A stretch of 64,000 bases of DNA, from NCBI GenBank assembly GCA_036583965.1, contig JAZBQD010000014.1, positions 47,343,126 to 47,407,125 on the forward strand. Reading direction: 5' to 3'. This DNA is from Prunella strophiata (lineage: Eukaryota > Chordata > Aves > Passeriformes > Prunellidae). How positions within the stretch are numbered: position 1 is the stretch's first letter; each line of letters starts with the position of its first letter. The notes under the pieces were generated by a model. That model was not told the origin of the DNA. It saw nothing but the letters and a program-made list of their open reading frames with translations, and searched no databases. The position numbers and the translations under genes are program-made. Positions 34,641 to 48,000 of the stretch are shown piece after piece.

Positions 34641-37600
34641 GATTTACATATATGCTACAGGATTGGCTGAACAGAGATACAGGGATGATTTGAAGCCTCA
34701 GACTGAAACATTCAATGTGGAGCCATCTCCTAGTGATTTCCAGCAGATGTAGGGGAAATCCCTAGAGACGTTTGGAAACTTCCCATTTTATTAATCTGTT
34801 TTTATGTGCAAATATGCACTATCAGTCTAGATCCAATACACTTTCCCTGTGTTTCCTACCTGGAATTCAGGTTGCTATTCTTATTATCTGGTTTATCCTC
34901 TCTGGTTGTCAGGGCTTCATCCTGTTCTAAAACTGTGGTCAGAGTGAGTGCTCTCCCTTTGGAGGTACATTCTTCCCTTGATGGACTGCAAAGGGAGCCT
35001 AAATTAGATACATGCATGTTAGACAGCTAAATTCAGCTGATGTAAATTGTACCCTCAGTAACTAACCTTATCTCTGGAATCCAATTTGAGTGTTATAACT
35101 TCTTTATTTTTTTTTCTCCAGGATACCATTAAAATTACATTTGAGACTCCACAAGGAGCTTCATAAGAAACATTACAGAGATTATCATCTACTCTGAATA
35201 TACAGTGCTCATACACTCTGAATATACAGTAGTTACAGTATCTGAAACATGTTTCTGTTGTGCTCCCAAAGGAAAAATTACCATGGACAATATTTACTAA
35301 ATATGTCATTTTTCAGCAAAGACATGTTCCTTCTTCTCCTTCTTTTTTTTTTTTTTTTTTTTTCCCTTAAATCTAGGAGTGTTGGTCTAAGAAAAACAGC
35401 AGCTTTCTTTTCAGTGTTTATGGAGTAAAATTATATCTGTCAGGGATGAAAATACCATAATTATGTCTTCTTATAATTTATTCATTGCTTTATGGATCTG
35501 AAACCTTCCAAGGAATGTCACCAATCCACAAAAAATTTTTGAACACAGCATTTAACAACTTGATTTCTGATGTAGTTGACAGATTCAGATAAACACGTTC
35601 AGCTAGCATATATGTAGGTGGTATTTGTTCCTCCTTTCATGGGTGACACTGAGCTTTTCTGAGCATGAGAAACAGATTTAAATTGCAGCACCAGCTTCAC
35701 AGTCACTATAAATTGGGTGCAGTTTTCCAACTTCAACAGTGGGTCCTACAGTATTCTTCAATGTGAGTATTCAGAATGGCTGCGTATTTAGGACTTGAAC
35801 TTTGATGATTCTAATGGATCCTTCTAGCTTGAGATGTTCCATGATTAATATTAGATTCAGTATTGGTTTTGGCAATATATTTACTGTGTCTAACCTCAAG
35901 GTGCTCCCAAGATCCTCCCAAACATTCATACCTCCCTTAATCTGCATTAGTTCTACTTTTCCCTGACTCTTTTTTAACCATAATTTATTACATAAACATT
36001 GTTCAATGGGGAAAATTAATGAAGGTTGATGTTTGAACACTTAAACCACTGTTGATATTCTTCCTGTTACCTCTTGAATTCATATTATAGGAATTTTTCT
36101 TGTTCCGATTATATGTTTTGCAATTTTCATAGGAGACTTTGTTTACTATTAAACTCTGTCTTCCATGAGGAAAAAAGAGAAAGTAGCAAATTCCTTTCAA
36201 TTATACCAGGCCAAAAAGGACAACAGGCATTTCATAGGTGTTTTAGCCAACAGTCAAAATTATTTTAGGAAATAGTGTGTGCTCAATGTAATTTACAATC
36301 TAGACATAGAGCTTGCTGAGCGTGATCAATTTATTGAAAAAGTTACACCCCTTAGGAGAGGGTACAGTGAAGGAGTAGCTGAGGGAACACCTAGCTTGTA
36401 TTCAAACTCTGGCCTCAGCCTGTGCCAAGGGGAAGGATCCAGCTGTTATTAAAATGAAGATCACAGGATAACTTGGCCCCATGAAATGGTAATAATACAG
36501 AGCAGAGGGTCCTCAGGCTCAAGGGCTCTGCAACTTCTGTTTTGTTGTTTGCTCCTGAACACCAAAGGACCGACCAAATATCCCTTTACAGCTTGATTCT
36601 GCTCCTGTTAAAGGCAACATAACCCCTGTTGCCCTAAGCAGGACTGGGTCTTTACAACCAGAACCTTTTATGTATCTGATAGAACAGTGTCTTCTGTGTC
36701 AGTTCTGTTCAATGTGTTTCGTAACTTCATCTCTTTGCCTTCACGTTTGGTGCTGCGTGAAATTCAATTGTGCCAGGTGTTTCAGCAGTGCTTTACTGAT
36801 GTGGTTTTCCCCTTGAAATTAATGTCTTTATAATCACACACATTTAGAGATTAAAGAGGCATTTGATGAAGTACAATGGACTAAGTTCACTTCTGGCTTT
36901 AATGTCATATTCTTACCTTAAGTACAAATATTTTATGTTGTCTTTCCTTATGTCAGTGATTTTTAATGTCTCCATAAAATGACTTGTTCTATGAGTTGCA
37001 CACTCATATTTGTTTTCAGTTAACTCTACTTGTATATCCCTCAGGAAGAGAATTACAGTCATGGAAGCTGATGCAGTGAATTTGGTGGTTTATAAGTAGG
37101 AAATACTTAGATTTTGGGGCATGTGCAGCCTTTCATGTACAAAGTTCTCATTTTAATATACCTCAGGCTACTGGCTTTACGATTTACAGTTAATTAGGAT
37201 TCTGATTTGAGTTGAAAATTCCAATACCTATATGCTTTTGTACATGCATTTCAGATCATGCTGGCTGAAGCAAATAGCTGTGACTGTAGTCAATAAATGA
37301 ATGTATACCACAGGGAAAAACCCTTCCCCCACCCTCCTCTGACAACCTGGAAGAAAATCCTACTGTGTTCCCAGTTCACAGCAATATCATCCTGACATCA
37401 CTGTGTGATACCTAGATTTCCTTGCCTATCAGTTAACAAAATCCCAATACCATATTCTTACTCTGCAAAGTCTCAAAATCCCTAATGTATCCCATATTTG
37501 CTCTCACTGCATTTCACTGTTCAAATTGAAGTCTTTAGATAACTGAGTTCTAATCTGCACAAGGTATATGTGACTTTTATTAGCATCAGTCCTCACTGCA

Positions 37601-40600
37601 GAAACGTGTGGAAGGGTAAGTAAGATAACTTCCAAAATACTAATATTGGAAAGAAACTAATAAGACATAAAATTCAGGAATTTATAGTTAGAACTAATCA
37701 GTGAGGTTTTGTATATATTGATATTTAAAACAATGCTTGTATATATCAAAAATGGGTAATTTAATGTAATTTTAGTAGGGTTTTTAAAGTTGTGATCTTT
37801 AATATAGCTGCTTATTTCTCTGTATTGAACTTCAGTTTGAACACCACAAAAAACTTTCATAGAGCCTCTTATTTCTTTGTTTTGTCATTTTTATTTGTTG
37901 AAGAGTAAATACATTGTCAGTATGTAACTTATGTAGCTAAAAAAAAAAATCCCAATTACCTTCAAACATTAATCTCAGAACTTCTCAGTTGACTACAAAA
38001 TCTTACTTTTAAAGCTAGTCCTTAGGTGTGGGAGGCAGTGCTGAACGCAATTTCACCCCTAAAGAGTCACAGCTGTTCTAATTACTAAAGATTTGAAACA
38101 AGTGTGCCCTTAATAGGGCACAGGTACATCTAATAAAATTTAGTAATATAAAAGGAGGGGCCAGCAAGAGAGGAGAAAAACAGAATTCAGTTAGCAGTGC
38201 TGTACTGAAGAAGGAGTCAGCCTTTCAAGGAACTAAAGTTGTGAAAAGGTATGGGAATTTCTACAGCAAGATAACATTTCAGAGCTTGCTGATATAACTA
38301 GTAACCTTATCCATGTCTATAACAAACCTTAGGATGTCTGTGACTTAGACTGAGCTGGGACCACACAGTTTGAACTTGGTACAGCAGGAGACAGCTAAGA
38401 TATAACACCAGGACACACCCCAGAGAGCTCCCAATGTTTCTCATATGACTGCAGAAGGAACAGAAGAGGCAGGAAAGGCAACATCTACTCCTGGAAGAGA
38501 CTACTCAAAGTGAGCATTTTGCATTTCTCAGGTTCCATTCCCCATGAAGGCAACACTGAGTAGTGGCTTCAGAGTCGAGTTAAGACAAGAGAGTTTTAGC
38601 TGTTTTTGTAGTACAACCACGCTGCCATGAGTAACTGAATACTAGCTTATTCCTAAAACCAGGCTTAAAAAAAATCTGTGATGAGAGTCAGAATTTACAA
38701 TGGCACAGAATTTCTACTGTAAGGGGATCATATTTTGCACAATATACAGTAAACATATACTCCTTTTTTGTCACAACAAAACATTCTTGCTTAAGTTCTT
38801 CAGTGATAGTAGCAGCATAATCCTACATAAGAGATGGCATAACAGCTGTACATCTACAAATGAGGTGTTGCCATAGAGGCAGGACAAAGCACATTTTGCA
38901 GAGGAAAAAATGGAAGATGAAAACATGTGATGGGAATGATGAAATTAAAAAAAAAAAAAAAACAGCAAGGATATTTAGGAGCTTGCATCATTTTCAGCAG
39001 TGCAAATACAGATAAATGCAACTAATATGGAAACTTTATGCTGACATGCCTTACTACAGAATAAGATGTCCACTTTGGTACATAAGGTAATAGAAGATCA
39101 GTGTAATTCTCTCTAATTTATAACAATTTATGCCTGTTGAAAATTGTGTAGTATCAGGATGATGAAAGTGTATAAGTTCTCCTGCCAAGATTAGGCTCTT
39201 ACTGCTCTATACTCCACATAAACCCTTATGAAGCATCTATCTATGCCCTACAAAAATACCTGCTCAAACTGTAAACTTTTAAAATGGAATTACTCAATGA
39301 ATAAACTACTTGTGGGTCTGTGTTTCTGCAGAATTACAGACTTAATAAACAAGATAGAAAAGATACAGAAAGACTAGCAAGAGAACTCATGGGGATTGCC
39401 CAAGGTCTCCTGTCACGTCAGTAACAGAGTAGGCAACGAAATTTAATGCAGAATCCTTTCTTATGTCCCCATTAGCAAATCATGTCATAGTATGTCTACA
39501 AAGGTCAATAAAAGAGATACACACTAAAGCTATAAACAGCTAAATCAGAGCTAGGTGTTCTCCTATCCAAGTGGTATTTTTATATATTGGCAAATGAGAT
39601 ATATTTATGTATTGGTACAGAAGCCAAGAGACCTGTATCTGCTGGTTTCAAATCAGGATGTCTAGAAGTGTTTTGAAAGAAGTGTGAAAGACAGACAGAA
39701 ATAAAAGGAAACACATCATATGAGCAAGCTTAAGTCCCTTTTAAAAGTCAATTTAGTTTGAATACAAGGTATTTTTGAAATAATCTGCTCTTTAATGACA
39801 GAGGAAAAACTACAGTAAATCCCAAAGTAACAATGCTTAAAGCCAAAGCTTGAGATTAGAAAAGAGGGGGAGTGCAGCTACTGTTAAAGCAGAATTTTTC
39901 AGTCCATGATTTTATCCCCATCTTTGCCACAAACCTATTGTGTGTTGGCAAGAATATAATTTACTTCACATGAGGTAAGTATTGTTCTATACATTTAAAA
40001 AAAAAAAAAAAAAAAGGCATATAAAAGTTAAACACCTTTCAAAAAGCTATTTCCAGGTCAGATTGCCTCCATTTTTGACTGTGCATCTTGAACTACCTGT
40101 TGTTCAATATTCAGAATTTGGTGTTCCAGCAGTGCCTTTTGAAGATTAACCCTTAACTTTAATGTGTCTCCATTTATTAAAAAACTAGCTTGCAAAAGAT
40201 GCTGCAAGTCTACTACCAAGGTCTACTACCAATACACTTAATTTGTGTATTCTTTCCTTTCTCCAAACAGGTTTAAGAGAAAAGACTTGCTGGGAAAAAC
40301 GTGGAAACCAAACAAAAGCCTCTGGGTTTTTTTGAGCTTAACAAAAAAATAATTGCATGCAAAATTTTCTCCCTGGCATCCCATCCAACAATTCATTAAT
40401 ACAGGATGCACCATGAGCCAGATAGCTGTTGCAATGCCCTGTGTGCTCTCACTGGAAGTGGCAATCTCAGTATTTAAAACCCTGTTCCCTTTAGTTCACC
40501 TATGTGAAACACTGAGGATAGGTTGTGTAAAATAGCAGTGTGCAAAATAGGTCAGATGAATTGTACTCTGAAAGTGCCCATTCCTCTCCATTAGCTGTAA

Positions 40601-40691
40601 ATGCATCCTGAGATCCCTTATTCAGATTGGCCATCAGCCCTTTATGTTTTTAAAATTAAGTCAAGGAAGTGCCACCGCAGAGGACAGGGTC
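34641..40691. other. AT-rich non-coding DNA
   Basis: No supported gene. It contains a 21-base T run (35343-35363), A runs at 38947-38962 and 39997-40015, and a short tandem of CTCTGAATATACAGT at about 35190-35232. A strong acceptor-like site (TTTTTTTTTCTCCAG) lies at about 35107-35121 and a donor-like GAG|GTAAGTATT at 39973-39984. The sequence beside each gives no long open frame. Confidence 0.6.
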
Positions 40692-40809
40692 ACTTACAGC
40701 TTCAGAGGACTACAAATCCTTGTATTCTTACTAAGAATATCTATAAAATTACTTACAGCTTCAGAGGACTACAAATCCTTGTATTCTTACTAAGAATATC
40801 TATAAAATT
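40692..40809 (+). repeat. Exact 59-bp tandem duplication
   Basis: Two identical 59-bp units (40692-40750 and 40751-40809) directly abut. Each starts ACTTACAGCTTCAGAGGAC and ends TATCTATAAAATT, and carries the palindrome TTCTTACTAAGAA. No difference is visible between copies, so the duplication is recent or an assembly or read artefact. On the minus strand each unit carries a donor-like GTAAGT. Confidence 0.97.
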
Positions 40810-41613
40810 AATGCAAGTGAAAAAAAAATATTGTAGCCTATGCAACAAGTCTGATGCACTAGAACTGTAGACTGAGTGTGAAAGAGCTCCTTGCACATGT
40901 GAGGGGTCACTGGGGGTCCCAGGGATGGATGGCAGCCCTTGCAGGCCCTGGTCATCCTGGGTGTTGCACTACAGAGACACTCAGAGGGAGAAACTTGGTC
41001 AGCTCTGATAAGCATGAATTTCAGCAGCAACCAGGAACAAAACTGCTGCGGTGGCTGGTGTCACCAGGACGTTACTCCTGCAGTTTACAGGATAGTTTTT
41101 GGCATGTTAACATACTAAACTCCACTGATCCACATTTGATAACAGCAGCCATATAAAATTTACTTTCATGTGGGAGAGGATGCATAGACCTGTCCCCACT
41201 GCAGTAGACCTGAAGGTTTGCCTTGTACCACAGGATTTGAAGGGCCATCGAGTTATGCTCATCTGGAGTCTGTTGAAGATCACTCTCTAATCAGCACAAC
41301 AGAAAAGGCACATTAGAGCACTTTGGTTCTTTCCCAAAGGATTACTGGAGATATATATGCAAGGTAGTATAAGCAAATACAGTGGGTGGTGGTGTGGAGC
41401 AAACATTTCTCACTGCTGGGAAGATGGGCAAAGTACACAGGTCAGGGTGTGGGTGCTTCAAACTGGCACTGCTAACCCAACAAGGAAAAGTGCCTGGAGA
41501 CCTAAATCTAATGCACTCCAGTTGCACTCAGCCAGGTCTAGTAATTCGTTCAACAACTGTATGAAACCGAGAAAGCCCTAAGATTTCCTACCCTTGTGGC
41601 TCCTTCTAATATT
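40810..41613. other. Moderately GC-richer non-coding DNA
   Basis: 40870-41150 is GC-richer than its surroundings and has short open frames on both strands (76-92 codons) with no recognised similarity. Possibly an old unrecognised repeat; no gene call is supported. Confidence 0.5.
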
Positions 41614-42047
41614 CAGAGAATCATGAAATGTCTGGGGTTGAAAGAGGTGCTCTGGAGATCATGTAGTCAAACCCCCCTGCTAAAGCAGGTTCACCTAGGA
41701 CAGGTTGCAAGGATCATATTCAGGTGTGTTTTGAATATCTCCAGAGAAGGGAAGCTTCACAACCACTCTGAACAGTCTTTTGCACCCTTGTGTCTCCTTC
41801 AGAGAAAAGAAGTTTTTCCTCACATTCAGGTGGAATTTCCTGTTTTTCAGTTAGTGACTATTGCCATTTGCCCTGTTGCTTGGTACCACCAAAAGTAGAC
41901 TAGCCCATTCTCTTGACACCTACCTTGCAGATACTTGTGTGCATTGATGAGATCTGCTCTCTGTGTTCTCTTCTTGATGCTGAAGACGCCCAACTCTCTC
42001 AGCCTTTCCCCATAATCCTCTTTCCTGTCCCCTAATCATCTTCATAG
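41614..42047 (-). mobile_element. CR1 LINE, 5'-truncated, minus strand
   Basis: Reverse complement of the avian CR1 3' end. It begins with AGAGAATCATGAAATGTCTG (the flipped ATTCTATGATT tail), continues with CCCCCTGCTAAAGCAGGTTC (41672-41691), GAATATCTCCAGAGAAGGGA (about 41733-41752) and AAGAAGTTTTTCCTCACATT (41808-41827), then AACTCTCTCAGCCTTTCCCC (41992-42011), and fades by about 42047. It is more diverged and a different subfamily version from the copy at 29641. No functional reading frame remains. Confidence 0.93.
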
Positions 42048-45000
42048 ATTATTCATGTTTTTGTTAAAGAGGAAAGTTCTGTTTTATAGCTGAAATGTGT
42101 TCTTGACCAGTTTATACCAAATTGTTTCAGTCATACTGATTAAATCAAGTTGCTTAGATATGTAGTAAGCATGCAGAGATATGCATTAGTCATTGGTCAT
42201 CATGTTTAAACTCAGTTCTCAACTATTAACTGAGTGAATTCCAATAGACCTAATTTCATGCTGGTTTATGCTTTACAGAGTATCCTTAAGTTACCAAGAG
42301 GAAGGAATTTTGGCCAAGACATACATCAGGAAGATAATACTCTCTGGATTTGGTTAGCTTGCTGAAACAAGTTGCTATCCCACTTTTTTTTTTGTTTGTT
42401 TGTTTTTGTTTGGTTGTTTTTTTTTGTTTGTTTTGTTTTGTTTTTCTGAAAAGATTTCTGTTGTCCCTACTGGCAGAATTTAATGGCCAAGACCCCTATT
42501 AATATTGTCTCAAACACCAAGCAAGTGACTATAATTATTTTGATAGCATCACCACTTAGGCTAGCTTTATTCTAGTAGTGCAGGATATGTGCAGTAGAAA
42601 CCTCATTGTCTTCAGGAATCCTTTGGAATATGTTTAATAATAATTTTTTTCCACAATGGTATAAAGAATTTGGAGGAAGGATACCAGTATAAGTAGATAT
42701 GCTCCTCCATAGCAAACATCATTTTGTCCATTCTAATTACTTAGAGAGCAGAATTATATTACTGTTTCCTGCAACTACAAGGAAATTTATGGTATATTAG
42801 TGCTTTTATGAATTTGAAACAAACTGATACTGTAATTTTTTTATTCATTATCAATTCCATAATTTTCTAGCAGGGCTGCATTAAGGTGTTCATCCACACA
42901 AGGTAGGAGAAATAATAACAAATATACCTGAGTAATTTCTGCTGGAAGTAAGGTTAGAATTGGGTAGAGATATTTGCATTGACTGTAATTCAGGAATTAT
43001 CTGGAGATGGCTAATTATATAAAATGCATTGTTTCAATATATGAGACCTTATTTGAAGCCCGTTACAATCAATAGAAAGATTTGGCTTTTGTTCAAGCTT
43101 TTAAACTGGAGAAAAGTCTGTGATATATTACCCACTGTCATATTATCACAAAGTTATTTAACTGATAATGGCCTTTTCCATTAAACTATTTCTTTGAAGA
43201 AACAATAGCTTGTTTTATTGTGATCCTTTCTCCCTGTATATAATTTTTGTTAACCAAGTGTTTCTTTTATACTAAGGTCTGGGTGGAAAACTGCTTTCAT
43301 GAAACTGCTATCCCTTATGCATTTGAAAGCCCATTGAGTAGATGATGCTTAGAGTCTTTGATCAAGGAATTGAGCTCATCTCCTTTAACCAATTAATTTA
43401 AAGTCATATCCTCAGCAGTAGCTGCTCACTTCATGTTTTTATATGGAGCAGAATATTACCAATAGCTCGTCACAGAAATATGAGACTGCCAAAGAAAGCA
43501 CATTTGTCACTGAGTGAGAGCTAATCATCTACCACTAAAACACGAGTGTGGTTAACAGATATTAAAGCAACTAAATGAAAAGCCTCATGTTAAAGTTTAG
43601 GTCTTCTTTAAGTTACCATTGCAGTCATGTTCACATCTTCATAAAAGGGAAGTATAATTGGAGAGCAATTCTCAAATCCTAAAAGGGTAAAAAGATGTGG
43701 TTTGTTTATCATGAAAGACTGCTATTGCAACTACTAATCTTTCTGTCTTAGGAAGTGTCTTATTCTCTTTTCTGTGTTGGAAAGCTGCCTAACAAATGTA
43801 TTTTCGAAGACAATGAAGGAAGCAGACCTCTATTCTTTCTTATCAATTTAATCTCTTTCATTCAGCTGACAATAATGTCCTCTTGTAGGCTAGGTCTCTT
43901 TCCACATGAATTACTAAGTGACAAGTTACTTTTGCTTTTTCCTTTGTTTTTTTGGGGTTTTTTCCTTTTTTTTTTTTTTTCCCAATACCAGAATCTTAAA
44001 ATGTAATAAAAAGGATTATTGGTATATACATTGTTTTTAACTATAAGAATACCTAAAAGAGACAAAGTATTCAGGGCTCTACTATTGTAGAACTTGCAGA
44101 CACCGTTATTGCAATCATAATTATTCCTGACATTTTATCATTCAGTATTTTCATACTCCTTTTTAATTAAAAAAAATATTCAAAGTAGACCACAGAGAAA
44201 ACTGGTATCTGTTAGTTTCTCTGTAACAAATTCATGTCTGAACCCCGATTAAGTCAGAAAGAATTTAAGATTTTGTCACTGAGATGAATTAATTGCAAAT
44301 CCTATATTACTCTCTGCCTCAGTTTCTCTTTTTGTTAGGTACCTATTGTTTTGTAAATCTGGCTTTTTCAAGCACAATCTTTATGCAGGAAAATGTTGTC
44401 AGTTTTAAGATACTGTCCAGATAAGTCACCTTGGTTAAAAAAAAAAAAAAATACTGTCTGTTAAAAAAAAACTACTGAAAATAAAATATGGCTAAGAACA
44501 TTTCATTATACCTATTTTACAACCTTATTCTTTTCATCATTAGGAAATGTGAGAAAGAGAAAATGGAAAATAGCCCTTTACAAGCAACAAACATCTTAAT
44601 ATTAAAGACATAAAATAACATTGTAACATAGAAATAATTTCATTACCTTCATAAAGGAAAACATTCTCCCCCCTCAGCTCACCACCAGTCCCCAAAACAA
44701 ATCCTGATTATGCAAAACTCAAAATCTCCTTTATGTGGCAATGGAAGTGTTTTTCTTTGATTTTTAAAGTTGATTCGGGAAATTACCTGGAGTGAAAAAG
44801 GTGTATCTCCCTCTAACCAGATATAGCCTCAGAAAGGACAGCAATTTTGGCATTTTTAGTTAGAAATAATTTATTGGGGAAAAAACCCCAAAACTTTAGA
44901 GCATCCATAGTGTATGCAATGTCAGCTTCCTGAATTCATGGTTGTGTGTCCATCTGGCATTTTGTCTGCTAGATAATGTGATAACCCTGATGAGGCACAA

Positions 45001-48000
45001 GTGCTGAGAAGGACACACTGACACTGTCCACACACAGAAGCAGCACTTTTCCTGTAGATGTTTACCTCTGTTACTGTCAGTCCTGTCTAGATGAGGAGGG
45101 AGCCCAGGCTGTATCCATCATGGGTAACACCAGGGAGCCAAGAGAAGCTGCCTTTCCCTTCCATGCCCTGGGGTAAAATGCTGCTTGAAGAATAGTTTAT
45201 AATTTGGTGCATGGTAGAAGAGCTTTGCCCAACTCATACTGGTTACTTGAGGAAAAAGTTTTTATTAAGACAAGAATAAAGAAAAAGTGAAATAATATAG
45301 CATCATACTGAGTCTTACAGCAAATACACAAGGACAGGGCAAGTTATCATCAGTCAGAGTCTGGGTTTTCCATTTCAAAAAACTATGTTAGAAAGCATAA
45401 AGTGTTCATATTTACATAAGTTAGTTAGCAGATTGTTGTCAGAGAAGATGAATAAGGCTTTCTAGAGGCTTCTTAAGCCATATATTTTTTTTTTTTTTCT
45501 TAAGCCATTCTGTTTTCTGTTTTGAGGGGAAAAGAAAAAAGTTAAAGAAGAAAGTAGATTAATAATTTGCTCTTACTTGCCATTTGCTTGCATCAGAACT
45601 CTGGGGTATTGCCTGCCTTTTGATTCAGCTGTTCCCTTGGCATGGGAATACACTTAGACAAATAGGAAATATAATAAGAACCATGCTTCCTTATGGTATT
45701 TCCAATTGGAAATAGCACAAGGAAAAAATGCTTTATCATTTTATTCCTAAACAGAAATAATCTAAGAAAGCTTGTTCCTCACAACATTCCCTGACTGATT
45801 AAATAGGTGATACATGTCAGGGGAACACTTTTCAGTAAGCTTCACTGGGGTGGGAATGTTTCAGCTGTCATGGTAGCTCACTGCTGCTCTGGAGGAGTAG
45901 GTGGTACACCTGAGAAACCCTGAATTCACATTTGAGACAAACCATACAAAGTAAAGTAAACCTAATGACCCGAGGTCTCAGGGATCTACTTCAGAAAATT
46001 GTCATGGTGCCATCAGAGACAGTGTATTAGAGACTAGAATTGAGGAGTCAAAGAGGCAGATTTCCTGCAGCTAGTGTGTCTATAGCTATAAGTATTGTTG
46101 AAAATCAGGGCTGATTCTCTTTTCACACAAGCTTTATTCAGTGTATCTATTGATCTGGTTGGTATAAGAGAAAAGCAACAGGCTTTTTTCCCTTCCTTGA
46201 GAAAAGGAAATTTCTCACATATATACATTCAAGTTATGTACCAATATAAACCAGCAAGAAAAATCATAGCATCTACATTTTTAATGGGATTTAAATTCAT
46301 GAAAACAGCCCAAGAGCCACTCAAGTTTGGAAAACAATCTGCTACATCCCATTGGCTCTAATAAGGGGTCGGGTTTTTTTTACTAATATTGGGGAACTGA
46401 TTTAGGATACTCATTTTGAAAATCCTGAAATATTGATTTGCTTTATTTGTATCCATCTGCCTTTCTCTTGTCCCTGCTTCAACAGAGTCCAGATAAAAAG
46501 CAGCTTGCGGTAATTATTTTGGGAGGTGTTTGCACAAGTTCTGCTAGGCAAATCAAGTAAGCCTGTTTTCACTGTTATCCTAGTGATAAAATTTGGGTTG
46601 TTCCCACTATCATTTTGAACCCCACCTTTCATTATCTCTCACTTGCTCTGGAACATGGTGAACATTAGGAAAATGCACAGGAAGTTGCAGAATTCTGGGG
46701 TTTTTTTTATTTGCCCTGGTAGAACTCAGGACATCTCCAAACCCACTTCTAACTCCCTCCACTGCCACAGGGCAGAAATTAGTGGAGTTAGGTTCTACCA
46801 GACCTCCATTACTGTTCCCTGGTAACACATCTTTTCCTACATCACATGTTTTATCTTGGTATCTTTAGCAAAACAGGATAATTTTGTTTTAGATTCAACC
46901 TTTGCAGTGCTGTGAATTAAACCTTTCCCAAACTTTTCTGTGTATCTTAATTGCTACTTTCCAGCTTCAGATATATTTGATTGTCCTTTAACTCACAAAT
47001 TTCTAGAATTCACATGAAGAGTTTTTAGATTTAAAACCACCACCAAAATAAAGAAGTTAAAATAAAAGTGAAATAAAGGTTGCCCCAAAGCCCTCCATAA
47101 AATCATCAAAATGCTATCTTTATGCATTAAAGAACATAGGAAGAATGTTTTATAATACAAGTATGTGACAAAATGCTTTTTTTTCTTCCTCATTGGTTTT
47201 ACAAAATTTGCAGCACTGATTTTGACCTAAAAAACAAACCAATAAGCTGTGAGAATTGCCTCCATGGTATTAAATGTGCTGTTGTTTGTCAAGTTTTCTG
47301 ACAAAAACTACACTTAATTTTGGAAAAATAAAAAGTTTGAAATTGTCTATTTAATTTCTTTCCTTTGTGTGAATGCCCATATGAACTCCATAAAATTGTA
47401 AGCTTCACTTTTTATGTTCCACAAAACTGGTTTCCACCACATCACATTGTCTACTTAAGCAGAGCCAGGGAGGCAAAATGCTGCAGATGCTCTGGGTAGA
47501 AACTCCATGGTCAGCAGTGTCTGCTCTGCTATAGATGATTTGTATCATCAGACAACTCCAGAGGGGCTTTGCAGTGTGAGTGCTTGGCCTCTGAAAGATT
47601 TTGTTATGGAATCTCTTTGCTGGATTAAGTTTGCCTTACTGGGTACTGCATCACATTTTATCACCACACAGGAGTGAAAAAACAAGAGGCACTTTAAGTT
47701 TCTTTAGAGCAGAAGATTTTGCAATGCAGAAATAAATGAAACTGGTATCTGTCCCTGACCAGTGCACTGTCAGTGTAAGTTCTCTGGGGGTGCACAGCAG
47801 TTATATGTCGAGGGCCATCCCTGTTGAACCTTCTGCACCTGGCAAGATGCCCCTTAGTCAGAAGAGCCAAAAGCCCCATTCAGACACAGCACAAAAGAAA
47901 GGCTGTGTGATTTTCTTTTTATCTTATATTGCTAATAGGGTCTTGCCTTTCAAGCATCTCTGATACACTTTGTTAACAAAATTTCCAGAAGAACTTCTAG

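Noticed and set aside
37560..37625. Possible + micro-exon before GAAGG|GTAAGTAAG
   Set aside because: The donor matches consensus, but candidate acceptors give only 14-33 bp exons and nothing nearby supports them.
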